Assembly (NCBI GenBank): GCA_030699385.1 | Contig: JAUYMY010000053.1 | Location: 1-64,000, forward strand | Source: Methylobacter sp. | GTDB taxonomy: Bacteria; Pseudomonadota; Gammaproteobacteria; Methylococcales; Methylomonadaceae | Length of the DNA stretch: 64,000 nt | Reading direction: 5' to 3' | In this document: positions 1 to 8,875 of the stretch, piece by piece | Layout of the letters: each line of letters starts with the position of its first letter | Position numbering within the stretch: the first letter of the stretch is position 1 | Notes under the pieces: model-generated | Database searches by the model: none | The model's input: the letters and a program-made list of their open reading frames with translations, nothing else | Told to the model about the DNA's origin: nothing | Translations under genes and position numbers: made by a program

Positions 1-295
1 GCATAGCCACTGCGACCCTTCCAGGGTCGTGTATTTTTTTACCTCGTACCGGGGGTGTCGCTGCGCTCAACCCCCGGCTAACGGCTGGCAAACCCTCCGG
101 GTTGCATTTATGTTATCCATGCACTTGTGTATAACGATGAGAGCTCCAGCTTGGTAACGCATACCCTCAAGCTCTGCTTGATGTTCACCTGCAAGCAGAG
201 CTTGAGGGTAGTCATTCACGCAAAAATGTCGGGTTACGCTACGCTAACCCGATCTACAAGCCTAATCATTAAACTCACTTTTGGAGCAACTGCTA
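1..295. repeat. Repeat-rich leader upstream of the beta-propeller gene
   Basis: No gene is seen here. Positions 7-155 are one copy of a roughly 150-bp element (family A) made of successive short hairpins; an inverted copy lies at 3150-3293 and a diverged direct copy at 3363-3529. Positions 162-180 and 192-210 form a perfect 19-bp inverted repeat with an 11-base loop; half copies of its arm recur at 3511-3529 and 4196-4214. Positions 226-258 are a small GTCGGGTTA/TAACCCGA inverted repeat (family B). The stretch could act as a terminator or insulator for whatever lies to the left, but that is inference. Confidence 0.75.
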
Positions 296-2629
296 ATGAA
301 TAAATTATACTTACTGACTTTCTGTTCGTTGGCTTTATGCCAGCCAGTTCTTGCAACAGCAGCGCCGATACGCAGCACTGACGGCAGCGCCTCAAACGCC
401 GACATCAGCGCATTATTAACCACACCCAATGCGCCTTCCGGCTCTGCCAGGACGTTCAATACCACAGATCCGCTGCAGCTCAGTTTTACACTAAATATTG
501 ATCCGGCCGATAGCGGTCAACGACGTAAACTTTATCTGGCAGCGCTGCATAACGGCGACTGGTTTATGCTCGACAGCCATCATAACTGGCAGCCCTGGAA
601 TGCGAACGTAGCCGAACTTATCAGCTTTGACGAAAGGCTTTTAGCCAAAGAAGAACAGATAAATGTACTAAATCAGCAAGCGCTATTAAGCGGCGAATTT
701 GTTGTTTATGCCGGTTATGCCAATGCTAACGGCGGCATTATCCATAATGCCGAGCCGTTAAGTTTTTATGTGTTCGACGCTAAAGATGCCGCACTCAAAC
801 CGTTTTATACCGAGGACATGCGCAACCATTACTTACGGCAAGCGCTGCAAGGACAATATCAGTATCCTTTGCTGCCCATGCCGTTTCCAATAGCGAGTGG
901 CGCAGCCGATGACAGCAGCACCGAAGCGGCCAAAACCTCGACCACCAACCTGCAAGAAACCGGGGTTGATGAAGCAGACAGCATTAAAACCGACAATAAT
1001 CAGCTGTACGCCTTAACCGCTTGTGCTGCACAAGATCAAAGCGCTAATTGCATTAATCATTATCAACTCAGCGACAATCCGGCCTCGGCTCAGCTACTCG
1101 ACAGCACCGCGTTGGCCTCTGATGTCGCTGCTGAAAGCTTATATTTAAGCCACGAAAACCCAGCGCAACCGGCCACCTTAATCAGCCTCGGCAGTCAGCA
1201 AAACAACCTGTATAAAATCATGCCCCCCATCGATTCGATTTGGCCAAATCCCGGCTTTTGGCAAGAACCGCGCACTGATGCGGTGTTTTATAATGTGACC
1301 GAATCCGGGTTGACACAAACGCATCACATCCGCCTGGACGGCTCACTGATTTCAAGCCGCCGCATTAACAGCACGCTGTATTTAATTACCCGTTCTACCC
1401 CATCGCTTGAACAACTCACGCCCAACATCACCATTGACGGCGTAAAGCAGGCATTAACCGACGCTCAGAACTGCTATTTACCGCCCGCCTCGGCCACGCA
1501 ATACCCCGAAGCGTCTATCATTACCGTGACCGCCGTAGCCATCGACCAGCCGGCGCAATTTAGTTCGCGTTGTATCGTCGGGCAAACAGAAACAGTTTAT
1601 ATGTCGACCAAAAATCTCTATCTGGCGACAACGCGTTATCCCTATATCAGCGCTGAATCGGGGTTATTATCGGCAGCAACGATCCGCTATCAGCCGGAAC
1701 ATAGCACGCAACTGCACAAATTTGCCTTAGACGGTTTAAGCGTCGACTATCGCGGTTCCGGTGATGTTAAAGGTCACTTGGGCTGGGAAGAGGACAAAAA
1801 ATCATTCCGCATGGGTGAAGATAACGACACCTTACGCATTGCCACCTCTATCGGCGAAACCTGGGAGGGCAATGCCTCAACCAGCGTCAGCCTGTTGCAG
1901 GAACAAAACCAACAATTACAGGAAGTCGGCCGCCTGGATAATTTAGGCAAGCCGGGCGAACGTTTATATGCCGCGCGCTTTATTGGCAAGCGCGGATTTT
2001 TAGTCACCTTCCGTTTAACCGACCCTTTATATATCCTCGACCTGGAAAATCCTAGCCAGCCTAAAATAGCGGGCGAATTGGAAATCAACGGCTATTCAGA
2101 TTATTTGCATCCGATTGGCGAAAATTTTCTGCTCGGCATCGGCAAAGATGCCATTGTCGACAATAACGCCACCGATAACGGCGGACGCGGCGCCTGGTAT
2201 CAAGGCGTTAAATTATCCTTGTTTGATATTAGCAACGCGGCGGCACCCCGCGAAGTTGACCAACTGGTGTTAGGCAAGCGCGGCAGCGAATCCGATGCGT
2301 TATATGACCATCATGCACTGGCTTATTTACCGCCGCAACAAGACACACCGGCGCGATTAGCATTGCCTTTGCGTCTGCATAACGGCGCTTCATCTAACGG
2401 CAGTACCGGTGCTGCCACCTATTACGACTGGAGCAGCACCGGGCTGCATGTTTTTGATATTGACATCGTATCGGCAACGCCGACTATCCGCAGCGTTGGG
2501 CAAATCATCAGCGAACAAGCGCCGGCGCAAACCGACAGTTATTTTCCGTGGAGCGACCGCGCCGTTTTACATGATAAAAGCGCGCATTATCTTCACGGCG
2601 GCAACATTTATTCTGAGCATTTTGATTAG
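296..2629 (+). CDS. Secreted beta-propeller domain protein
   Basis: This encodes 777 residues with an N-terminal signal peptide (hydrophobic stretch about residues 5-20, cleavage probably after ATA near residue 22). The segment TNLQETGVDEADSIKTD is the hallmark of the beta-propeller family PF09826 (secreted, often calcium-dependent-looking proteins of unknown function), and the rest of the protein fits repeated beta-blades (YAARFIGKRGFLVTF, LYILDLENPSQPK, LFDISNAAAPREV). The protein is probably periplasmic or extracellular. I chose ATG 296 over the in-frame TTG at 281 because GGAGC lies at a suitable distance before it. The gene stands alone and is flanked by inverted copies of the family A repeat. 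The family assignment is fairly secure; the function is unknown. Confidence 0.8.
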   Translation: MNKLYLLTFCSLALCQPVLATAAPIRSTDGSASNADISALLTTPNAPSGSARTFNTTDPLQLSFTLNIDPADSGQRRKLYLAALHNGDWFMLDSHHNWQPWNANVAELISFDERLLAKEEQINVLNQQALLSGEFVVYAGYANANGGIIHNAEPLSFYVFDAKDAALKPFYTEDMRNHYLRQALQGQYQYPLLPMPFPIASGAADDSSTEAAKTSTTNLQETGVDEADSIKTDNNQLYALTACAAQDQSANCINHYQLSDNPASAQLLDSTALASDVAAESLYLSHENPAQPATLISLGSQQNNLYKIMPPIDSIWPNPGFWQEPRTDAVFYNVTESGLTQTHHIRLDGSLISSRRINSTLYLITRSTPSLEQLTPNITIDGVKQALTDAQNCYLPPASATQYPEASIITVTAVAIDQPAQFSSRCIVGQTETVYMSTKNLYLATTRYPYISAESGLLSAATIRYQPEHSTQLHKFALDGLSVDYRGSGDVKGHLGWEEDKKSFRMGEDNDTLRIATSIGETWEGNASTSVSLLQEQNQQLQEVGRLDNLGKPGERLYAARFIGKRGFLVTFRLTDPLYILDLENPSQPKIAGELEINGYSDYLHPIGENFLLGIGKDAIVDNNATDNGGRGAWYQGVKLSLFDISNAAAPREVDQLVLGKRGSESDALYDHHALAYLPPQQDTPARLALPLRLHNGASSNGSTGAATYYDWSSTGLHVFDIDIVSATPTIRSVGQIISEQAPAQTDSYFPWSDRAVLHDKSAHYLHGGNIYSEHFD

Positions 2630-2822
2630 CTAGGTAGGCGTAGCGTAACCCGACATTTTTGCGTTAATAAGTCGGGTTACGGCTAGCGCCTTTCATGCCC
2701 TTTAGGGTAAAACCCGACCCGGCTACTTCGCCGGACGGGGCATGTTGCCCCGTCCGAAACGTTTTATGTTCGCATCAAAACGTTGCAACGGGGTACATAC
2801 CCCGTCGCGCGTTCGGCTAAGC

Positions 2823-2996
2823 CGCCCGCAATTCTTCATGCAATACTTTACGCAGCTGAAATTAAGCGTATTGATTCGCCGCGCAGGGTGTAGACCACAA
2901 CCAGTAGCCGCGCCTGATGGCTCATACCCAGTAATTGCCAGCGGCTTTCACCTTTGGCATCGGTATCTTCAAAGACCAATGCCTGCGGGTCAATCA
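2823..2996 (-). pseudogene. brnT: BrnT-type toxin gene relic
   Basis: Reading the minus strand from about 2996 gives an open stretch with the pieces DPQALVFEDTDAKGESRW, LLGMSHQARLLVVVYTLRGE and SIRLISA, which match the core of BrnT ribonuclease toxins of the BrnT/BrnA toxin-antitoxin family. Right after ISA one extra base gives a stop; skipping it restores RKVLHEELR, where BrnT proteins carry the conserved ISARKA motif. The 5' end is cut off by a family B repeat and the 3' end by a family C repeat, and no brnA is seen. It is a dead fragment. The call rests on pattern recognition, not a search. Confidence 0.7.
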
Positions 2997-3064
2997 ATAT
3001 TTTTGCGTGAATAAGTCGGGTTACGGCTAGCGCCTAACCTACCCAACTGGGAACGAGACAAAAG

Positions 3065-3130
3065 TTGTGGGAGCGGCCACCCGGCCGCGAACAGCGCGTA
3101 ATTGTTCGCGGCCAGTGACCGCTCCCACAA
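3065..3130. repeat. REP-like palindrome, family D copy 1
   Basis: An almost perfect palindrome whose outer arms read GTGGGAGCGG and CCGCTCCCAC and whose inner parts read CCGCGAACA and TGTTCGCGG. Other copies are at 10201-10265, 15625-15670 (one arm decayed) and 37402-37464. All lie between genes, as expected for REP elements. Confidence 0.85.
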
Positions 3131-3596
3131 TCTGCCTCGCTCCCAAGCCGTAGCTCTCATCGTTATACACAAGTACATGGATAACATAAATGCAACCCGG
3201 AGGGTTTGCCAACCATTAGCCGGGGGTTGAGCATAGCGACACCCCCGGATAGCGGTGAAAAAACACACGACCCTGGAAGGGTCGCAGTTGCCATGTTGAG
3301 TAAGCGTAAAAAAAAATCATCACTTGATTTATAAACACATTCTATTTCAGATGCTCGCTGCGCCCCCTTCAGGGTCGGAACATTGTTGTCGCGGCTATCC
3401 GGGGGTGTCGCTGCGCTCAACCCTCGGCTAATGGCTTAAACCCCTCCAGGGTTTCAAATGCTCAATGAACAACTTGTGTATAACGATGAAAGCCGTAGCT
3501 TGGGAGTGACTACCCTCAAGCTCTGCTTGCCGTGTATTTAATTGGCGCCTGTCCCCAATTCACCCTTCCGTCGCGCGTTCGACACCAAAAGCTTTG

Positions 3597-4025
3597 TTAA
3601 TCCGGAAAAAATGTCTTATCAGTAAGCTGTTCCAAATTCCACGGACATTGCTTAGGAAAAATATCTGGACGTAAACCTGTTTCATGGCTTGCCTTTAAAG
3701 ATGCGTATTCGTAAGCATCCGCCAAAATTGTAGCAATCTCAGATTTTAAACAGGGATTCTGTTCAAGGACTTTTTGAAACTTTAAACGCTGTTCAATAAT
3801 GATGTAACTCCAGCTATTACCACGCCTAGCCGGTTGATAATGCCATTTAAGCATGTGAAGCAAAAGAACAGACAGCCGACTTTCTAACGCGCGCTTTTCA
3901 CTTCTGCCCATTGTTTCCACTTCTTCTATCAGATTATCTATATCCAAATCAGTTAAACGCCCTGCCTTGAGCAAAGCCGCCTGTTCTTGCGTCCAACCGT
4001 AAAAATATTGCTTATAATTAATCAT
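3597..4025 (-). CDS. DUF29 family protein
   Basis: This encodes 142 residues. The start YKQYFYGWTQEQAALLKAG, the central IDNLIEEVETMGRSEKRAL and the SRLSVLLLHMLKWHYQP block are typical of DUF29, a helical family common in cyanobacteria and gammaproteobacteria and often found near mobile or accessory DNA. The length is normal for the family and the frame is intact. The function is unknown; nothing here indicates membrane or secreted location. The gene is isolated, with repeats on both sides, so it is probably accessory. Confidence 0.85.
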   Translation of the reverse strand: MINYKQYFYGWTQEQAALLKAGRLTDLDIDNLIEEVETMGRSEKRALESRLSVLLLHMLKWHYQPARRGNSWSYIIIEQRLKFQKVLEQNPCLKSEIATILADAYEYASLKASHETGLRPDIFPKQCPWNLEQLTDKTFFPD

Positions 4026-4636
4026 AAAATACTCTTTTTCGTTACGTTACATTATTTAGAAAATTAATAATCGTCGCCTTATTTTCATTGTAATTTCGCC
4101 GGACGGGGCATGCTGCCCCGTCCGAAATGTTTTATGTTCGCATCAAAACGTTGCAACGGGGTACATACCCCGTCCCGCGTTCGTTTTTTTACAACCAAGC
4201 AGAGCTTGAGGGTATGCATTCCCAAGTTGGAACTTGGGAACGAGACAGCCAGCTTTATTTAACCGCAGAGTCTCGCAGAGTTAAGCGCAGAGTATCGCTG
4301 AGTTTTTTCAGCCCTGTAGAATTAGCGTAGCGTAACCCGATATTTTTGCGTGAATAAGTCGGGTTACGGCTAGCGCCTAACCTACCCGACTGGGAAAGAG
4401 ACACACAACAAAAAACCGCCACGGTTTCCCGGCGGCGGTTTGTTTGGATGAAATGTCGAGTTAAGCTAGTGCTAACTCGACCTTAGTTTTATTCCTTCGC
4501 CGGACGGGGCATGTTGCCCCGTCCGAAACGTTTTATGTTCGCATCAAAACGTTGCAACGGGGTACATACCCCGTCGCGCGTTCGGTCGGGTTACGGCTAA
4601 CGCCTAACCCGACCTACCCGGCTTGGGCACAAGACA
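4026..4636. repeat. Repeat cluster between DUF29 and the pilin operon
   Basis: No gene is supported. Contents are family C paired hairpins at 4097-4183 and 4499-4585, a half arm of the leader hairpin at 4196-4214, a CGCAGAG-type heptad palindrome at about 4257-4310, a family B unit at 4325-4392, a GC-rich stem-loop at 4412-4445 and a diverged family B palindrome (GTCGAGTTA/TAACTCGAC) at 4455-4481. Apparent short ORFs here are translations of repeats. Confidence 0.75.
4412..4445. terminator. Possible intrinsic terminator
   Basis: A stem pairing AAAACCGCC (4412-4420) with GGCGGTTT (4434-4441), with T residues following on the plus strand and an A-rich flank on the other, so it could work in either direction. 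It is the best terminator candidate downstream of the minus-strand pilin operon, about 190 bases past the last stop codon, but it is surrounded by repeats. Confidence 0.4.
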
Positions 4637-6667
4637 TTAATATTGCAACACACAAACACTATTTAGCGTAGTTTGCGAGCCAACTGACCCCGTTATTCCG
4701 ACAGTGCAATAAGGCGTCTTGTTGCCTTTTTTCTCACCCGTAAAAGTAACATTGTTGTAATTTGTAGAAATATCACAGCTAAATGTTGTTGTAGTCGATG
4801 TGCAAGAAATAGGTGTACTCATAATGCCATCGGTTGCAGTGACATTAGGTGCCTGATTAGTGCCTGTTATCGTGCCATTAAGAATGTAACGTGGCGGGGT
4901 AGCGAGTGTAAGCGAACAGCTTCCCGTTAGATTTGGACTTCCAGTTAGGGTTGCCGTGCAATCTCCTGAAGTACCGCTTGGAGTTGTTGCGCTAGCAGTA
5001 AGTACATTTGCCTTTGTTGTTCCTGAGCACGAGTAGGTTGTATAGGTTAAATCGGGTGCGCAAGTTACATCAGCAAGACCTCCGAGCGCTTTAACTACAG
5101 TTCCTGAAACTCCGTTAGTAACAGTGACTGTCAAGGTATAATTTTTTGTTGCTAAATTATTACAATAGGTTGTGTTATCTATGCCATCTACCGTATTGGC
5201 ATTTGTTCGACTCACTGTTTTGCCAGGCAAGCTGGTAACTCCCAGCTTACTAGCGGCTATCGCACATCCTGCTGCCAATTTAGTGAATGTATTGAAGCGA
5301 CTGACAATTAAAAAATCTTGGCAGCTATAAGATCGATTAATACCTTGCTCAACACCGTTATACATGCCTTTATATTTTCGTGCGGTTGATGCAGGCGATG
5401 GATTGGGATTTGCTAATATTTCTTCCAAAAAACAAACACTTTCCTTATTTCCACCCGTATCGTTGAGATTGATTGGACCTATGTTACCCCGCCAGCCACC
5501 AAGTCCCACTATAGCATCAGCAACTGGCGGATTAAGGCACGTTGTTGAATCATTAGTACCGCTGGGTATAGTCGTTGTATAACCCGCTCCTGCCGTACTA
5601 CCATTACAATTTCCCCCAGTATAGCAGACGTAAGGTCTTTGTTGTACCCCATTACCCTGATTATAAACACAGTACATATCCTCGCGGTTATAATCGATTT
5701 CAATATCATCTAGGTTATTGGTGGTATGAACCGTACCTGCAACACTGAGAACGACCCCGCCTCGGAAGCGATGAACTAAAGTAGCCGTACCGTCAGGCGT
5801 AGGCATTGTTGCTAGGTCAAGCATATTCTGACCATCGCCTATGCCGCCCACCATATTATCGGTGTATAGTTGAATGGTCTCATTGCCGGCGACATTATCT
5901 AAGTTGACTCTTTTTGTATAAAGACGAATTGGGGTAGTAGGAGCGGGTGTCGCGTTATTGACCTCGTATCGTAAATCAATATCGAAAGGATTCAAACCTG
6001 CTTTATATTCGACCAATCTCGCCGTCAACGCGCCGCCGCCATCAAGGCGATACATCTTGCCAGTCGCAGTTTCCGTAATTAAATTACCCCCTAGCGAAGT
6101 ATAGCCAGACTTTAATGTTGTACCATTTGCTTCGAATGGCTTTATTACATCGAGCGCTCGTTCAGAGGCTTTTTCGTTCGGACTTGGCGATCCTATACCC
6201 GGCCCTGTCAAATGACTAAGTTCGCCACTCCCACTGCCAAGCCCTGCGGTATTAGAGGCTTCGACGTAACCAATTTGGCTGGTCAATGCAACCTGTTGAT
6301 CTGCATTGGCGCCCCAAGACACAGAAACATTGAGGCCAATTCTGGGGGTTGCAGGCGCTGCACCACTAATTTGGGTAATTTGCCAACTGCGTGTAAAAGT
6401 TGCATTAGAGCCGGTAACAGTATCCGTGACTGGGTTAGTTGCAGCCACTGGAAACTGTCCACGCGTAACGTAGTTGCGTAACTCTTCTATTTTTTGCTCG
6501 GCCAACACCATGCCTTCAGCACGGGTTTTGTTCGTGGCACTTTCTGACATAAAGCCGCCTTGCATAGAGGCGGTAGCAAGCAAACCCAATGCTACGACGA
6601 CGGTGGTAATCAGCACTTCGATCAGCCCAATACCTCGGCTGTGTTTTTTGTAGGCATTTGTTCTCAT
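4637..6667 (-). CDS. pilV: PilV-like minor pilin with very large C-terminal region
   Basis: This encodes 676 residues. The N-terminus has a type III prepilin signal, HSRG followed by IGLIEVLITTVVVALGLLATA, cleaved by prepilin peptidase after the glycine, and continues as a PilV-type helix. PilV proteins are usually below about 200 residues; here some 500 further residues follow, rich in Thr, Ser, Asn and Gly, with many cysteines after about residue 330 and a repetitive end (CTATLTGSPNLTGSCSLTL). I chose ATG 6667 because GGAG precedes it; an upstream in-frame start at 6718 would overlap pilX. It is last in the fimT-pilW-pilX-pilV operon, 25 bases after pilX. The extension may be a tip or adhesive domain; this is inference. 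Confidence 0.8.
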   Translation of the reverse strand: MRTNAYKKHSRGIGLIEVLITTVVVALGLLATASMQGGFMSESATNKTRAEGMVLAEQKIEELRNYVTRGQFPVAATNPVTDTVTGSNATFTRSWQITQISGAAPATPRIGLNVSVSWGANADQQVALTSQIGYVEASNTAGLGSGSGELSHLTGPGIGSPSPNEKASERALDVIKPFEANGTTLKSGYTSLGGNLITETATGKMYRLDGGGALTARLVEYKAGLNPFDIDLRYEVNNATPAPTTPIRLYTKRVNLDNVAGNETIQLYTDNMVGGIGDGQNMLDLATMPTPDGTATLVHRFRGGVVLSVAGTVHTTNNLDDIEIDYNREDMYCVYNQGNGVQQRPYVCYTGGNCNGSTAGAGYTTTIPSGTNDSTTCLNPPVADAIVGLGGWRGNIGPINLNDTGGNKESVCFLEEILANPNPSPASTARKYKGMYNGVEQGINRSYSCQDFLIVSRFNTFTKLAAGCAIAASKLGVTSLPGKTVSRTNANTVDGIDNTTYCNNLATKNYTLTVTVTNGVSGTVVKALGGLADVTCAPDLTYTTYSCSGTTKANVLTASATTPSGTSGDCTATLTGSPNLTGSCSLTLATPPRYILNGTITGTNQAPNVTATDGIMSTPISCTSTTTTFSCDISTNYNNVTFTGEKKGNKTPYCTVGITGSVGSQTTLNSVCVLQY

Positions 6668-6692
6668 AAATTTTCTCCGTGTTAAATTGTGA

Positions 6693-8036
6693 TTACCAGT
6701 CGCGCAATGAGCCTGCAATAACTCCGGTCAAACCGGGCGTAATTCCCCCGGTACCGGTACCGACACCAAAAGGCCTGTAAACGAGAGTCACCGTTCCTGC
6801 ACCTCTATTAACGCCGTTCTCTGTAACAATGCTGCCCGATATTTTAGGGGAACCTGCGCCGGTCAGTTGCCCGGTCACATAAATGACACCAAAAATATCA
6901 CCACCGGTTAAATCAAAATCGCCGTCAACTAATAATAAGGCAGGTGAAGTTGCTGTACCGATGCCATTATTACCACCAAAACTGGCGTTACCTTGAACAT
7001 AGATAATTCCGGTTTTACCGTCGAGATTGCTGCTACTTGCCCCTGAAGCAAAATATTGCCCGGTACTTTGAGCAGATCGGGCTATTTCAGCCTTGGCAAC
7101 ACCGGGGAAAAACATATCAAAGAAAGTGCCTGGACCATCACCTGCACCGCCTGCCGCTTTATTTGCCACTGTTGCAGCCTTAGCCGTTGCCAATTTCCCA
7201 TCATCTGCATATATATCAGTACCTGTACCTAAGCCACTGTTTGACACTTTTTGAACATTGGGTATTGACGGCGATGTTTGAGTGGTGGTTAGCCAGTCAC
7301 TGGCAAGCGCTGTACCAGTGGGCGTTGTTGTCGAGGTTATTTCCAAATCAACCGGGCGGATATAAGTTTCTATCGCACCAGAATTGAGATCAACAGGGCC
7401 TCCAGACCAAATATTGATGTCGTTATAACGGTTAATGAGCTGAGCGCTACCGGTTAATCCAACCGAACCACCCGATACTAGCGATTGAGCTGGACCATTA
7501 CCTCCCATCAGTGAGCGGTTGCCCACGCATTGCGTCATGGTGCGCTGGGCGATACCATCATCGCTATAGCCGGTGGAGATAATCATGCCTGCTGTGGTTG
7601 CACCGTTGACTGTTACGCAGGCGGTGTTGACAGTTACTCCCCAAGGTGCAAGTGTAGATGCAGGATATGAGGGTGTGGTATAGGGTCTAGCTGTAGTGTT
7701 ATCAATGCAAACCCGCGCCCTGCCATTTGCTAAGGGTAGTAAATAATTTGCAATCCATGCAGGCCGCGCGGGCGGGCCAATCAATGCAACCGGCGGGGCA
7801 TTACAGGCAAATGTTGTGCTGGTGTCGCCAAAAAAAGCCAACGCATAATCCATGCCTGCATTGGCCGCCGCTAGCGCTTGACTGGTGCGATAATTACTTG
7901 CCGACATTTTGGTTTCAGTTAATACTGTTTTGGCGGTCAAAAAGGTTACTAGCGTAACGCTGATAATAAGCACTACTGCGGTTAAAAGCGTTGCTGCGCC
8001 ACGTTGGCGGCTTATTGTTAGGTTGTTGGTTTTCAT
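6693..8036 (-). CDS. pilX: PilX-like minor pilin assembly protein
   Basis: This encodes 447 residues. The start RQRGAATLLTAVVLIISVT followed by TKMSASNYRTSQALAAANAG is the PilX N-terminal pattern: a hydrophobic helix without the usual Glu5, then the ANAG block. PilX proteins are typically near 200 residues, so this one is about double. The C-terminal half contains a short-strand, glycine-rich stretch (GIIYVQGNASFGGNNG, LLLVDGDFDLTGGDIFG, VIYVTGQLTG) that looks like a beta-helix. AAGGTAT precedes the ATG. It lies between pilW (24-base gap) and pilV. The product is expected in the inner membrane and pilus tip complex. Confidence 0.8.
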   Translation of the reverse strand: MKTNNLTISRQRGAATLLTAVVLIISVTLVTFLTAKTVLTETKMSASNYRTSQALAAANAGMDYALAFFGDTSTTFACNAPPVALIGPPARPAWIANYLLPLANGRARVCIDNTTARPYTTPSYPASTLAPWGVTVNTACVTVNGATTAGMIISTGYSDDGIAQRTMTQCVGNRSLMGGNGPAQSLVSGGSVGLTGSAQLINRYNDINIWSGGPVDLNSGAIETYIRPVDLEITSTTTPTGTALASDWLTTTQTSPSIPNVQKVSNSGLGTGTDIYADDGKLATAKAATVANKAAGGAGDGPGTFFDMFFPGVAKAEIARSAQSTGQYFASGASSSNLDGKTGIIYVQGNASFGGNNGIGTATSPALLLVDGDFDLTGGDIFGVIYVTGQLTGAGSPKISGSIVTENGVNRGAGTVTLVYRPFGVGTGTGGITPGLTGVIAGSLRDW

Positions 8037-8060
8037 GCCGGATACCTTAACTGGATGTGG

Positions 8061-8858
8061 CTACGGTTGCGTAAAAACGCGGTCGTTTCTGATTTTTACT
8101 GAGTTGGTGATAGTTTTAGTAACTGCTGCATCATTAGCAACTACGCCTGTTATCACTATATTGACTTGGCGGGTTTCTAAAGCTCGTTGTCCAGTCACTA
8201 AATATCCTACCGTTGCATTGGCGCAAAGTGTATTAGAGGGCGCTGCTAGACTGGCAGTATTCAGACATTTACTGGTGGCGGGTAATGCAGGGACAGTTCC
8301 AGCGGCGGCTATAGCATTAAAACTGAATTCGAGGCGGGTAATGTCAAGCTGTTCACCACTATTGTCGTTAATACTCAAGGCTTGCCATACGCCGTCCGCG
8401 CAATTGGCTGTTGTGGTTCCGGTTAGGCGCATTTCAATAATGCCCCTATTCCCGGCTATAGTTGACCTCCGAAAACCGTAATATTCGTTAGCGTCAACAT
8501 CATCGGTAAAAACGGCAGGTGTTAATACGCCGCTGCCGTTAGCATCGTAAGTATATAAAATGCAATCATTTGTGGTGTTTACGGTAAGAATTTGCGCGTT
8601 GGTCGTTGCCGCTGTAAATGGATTGATTTGACTATTAGCACCGGCAACAGCGCCGCCCCAATAGCCCGCCCGCCGAATATCATTCATCATTAATTGCATC
8701 GCTGAATCGAGATCGTAATTTAATCTCGCAGACCTTAATGTGTCTGTGCTGCCTCTTATGGCTGTAACATAGATGCCAATGGTTGCGGAAATAACGATCA
8801 ACCCTATTAACAAGGAAATCATTATTTCTATCAACGTAACGCCAGTTTGTTTTTTCAT
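8061..8858 (-). CDS. pilW: PilW-like minor pilin
   Basis: This encodes 265 residues. The prepilin signal is MKKQTG followed by VTLIEIMISLLIGLIVISA, with Glu at position +5 of the mature protein. The segment SAMQLMMNDIRRAGYWGGAV is characteristic of PilW. I placed the start at ATG 8858, preceded by AAGGTAAT; an upstream in-frame start at 8924 would overlap fimT and lacks a site. Its stop lies 24 bases before pilX. PilW primes type IV pilus assembly with the other minor pilins. Confidence 0.85.
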   Translation of the reverse strand: MKKQTGVTLIEIMISLLIGLIVISATIGIYVTAIRGSTDTLRSARLNYDLDSAMQLMMNDIRRAGYWGGAVAGANSQINPFTAATTNAQILTVNTTNDCILYTYDANGSGVLTPAVFTDDVDANEYYGFRRSTIAGNRGIIEMRLTGTTTANCADGVWQALSINDNSGEQLDITRLEFSFNAIAAAGTVPALPATSKCLNTASLAAPSNTLCANATVGYLVTGQRALETRQVNIVITGVVANDAAVTKTITNSVKIRNDRVFTQP

Positions 8859-8875
8859 GATATTACCTTTAGTAA

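Larger units (their letters stand above)
2630..3596. repeat. Repeat cluster between the beta-propeller and DUF29 genes
   Basis: This stretch of nearly 1 kb has no intact gene. In order it holds: a family B palindrome at 2633-2690 (11-bp arms at 2644-2654 and 2671-2681); a paired-hairpin family C unit at 2730-2815; a brnT relic at 2823-2996; half a family B unit at 3001-3043; a family D palindrome (GTGGGAGCGGCCACCCGG arm) at 3065-3130; an inverted family A copy at 3150-3293; and a diverged direct family A copy at 3363-3529. It reads as a landing zone in which repeats have inserted into one another. Confidence 0.8.

Noticed and set aside
4127-4330. Short plus-strand ORF
   Set aside because: Its reading is the translation of family C and heptad repeats.
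7909-8481. Long plus-strand ORF of 190 codons across pilX and pilW
   Set aside because: It is the shadow of two well supported minor pilin genes on the other strand; no ribosome-binding site or family resemblance.
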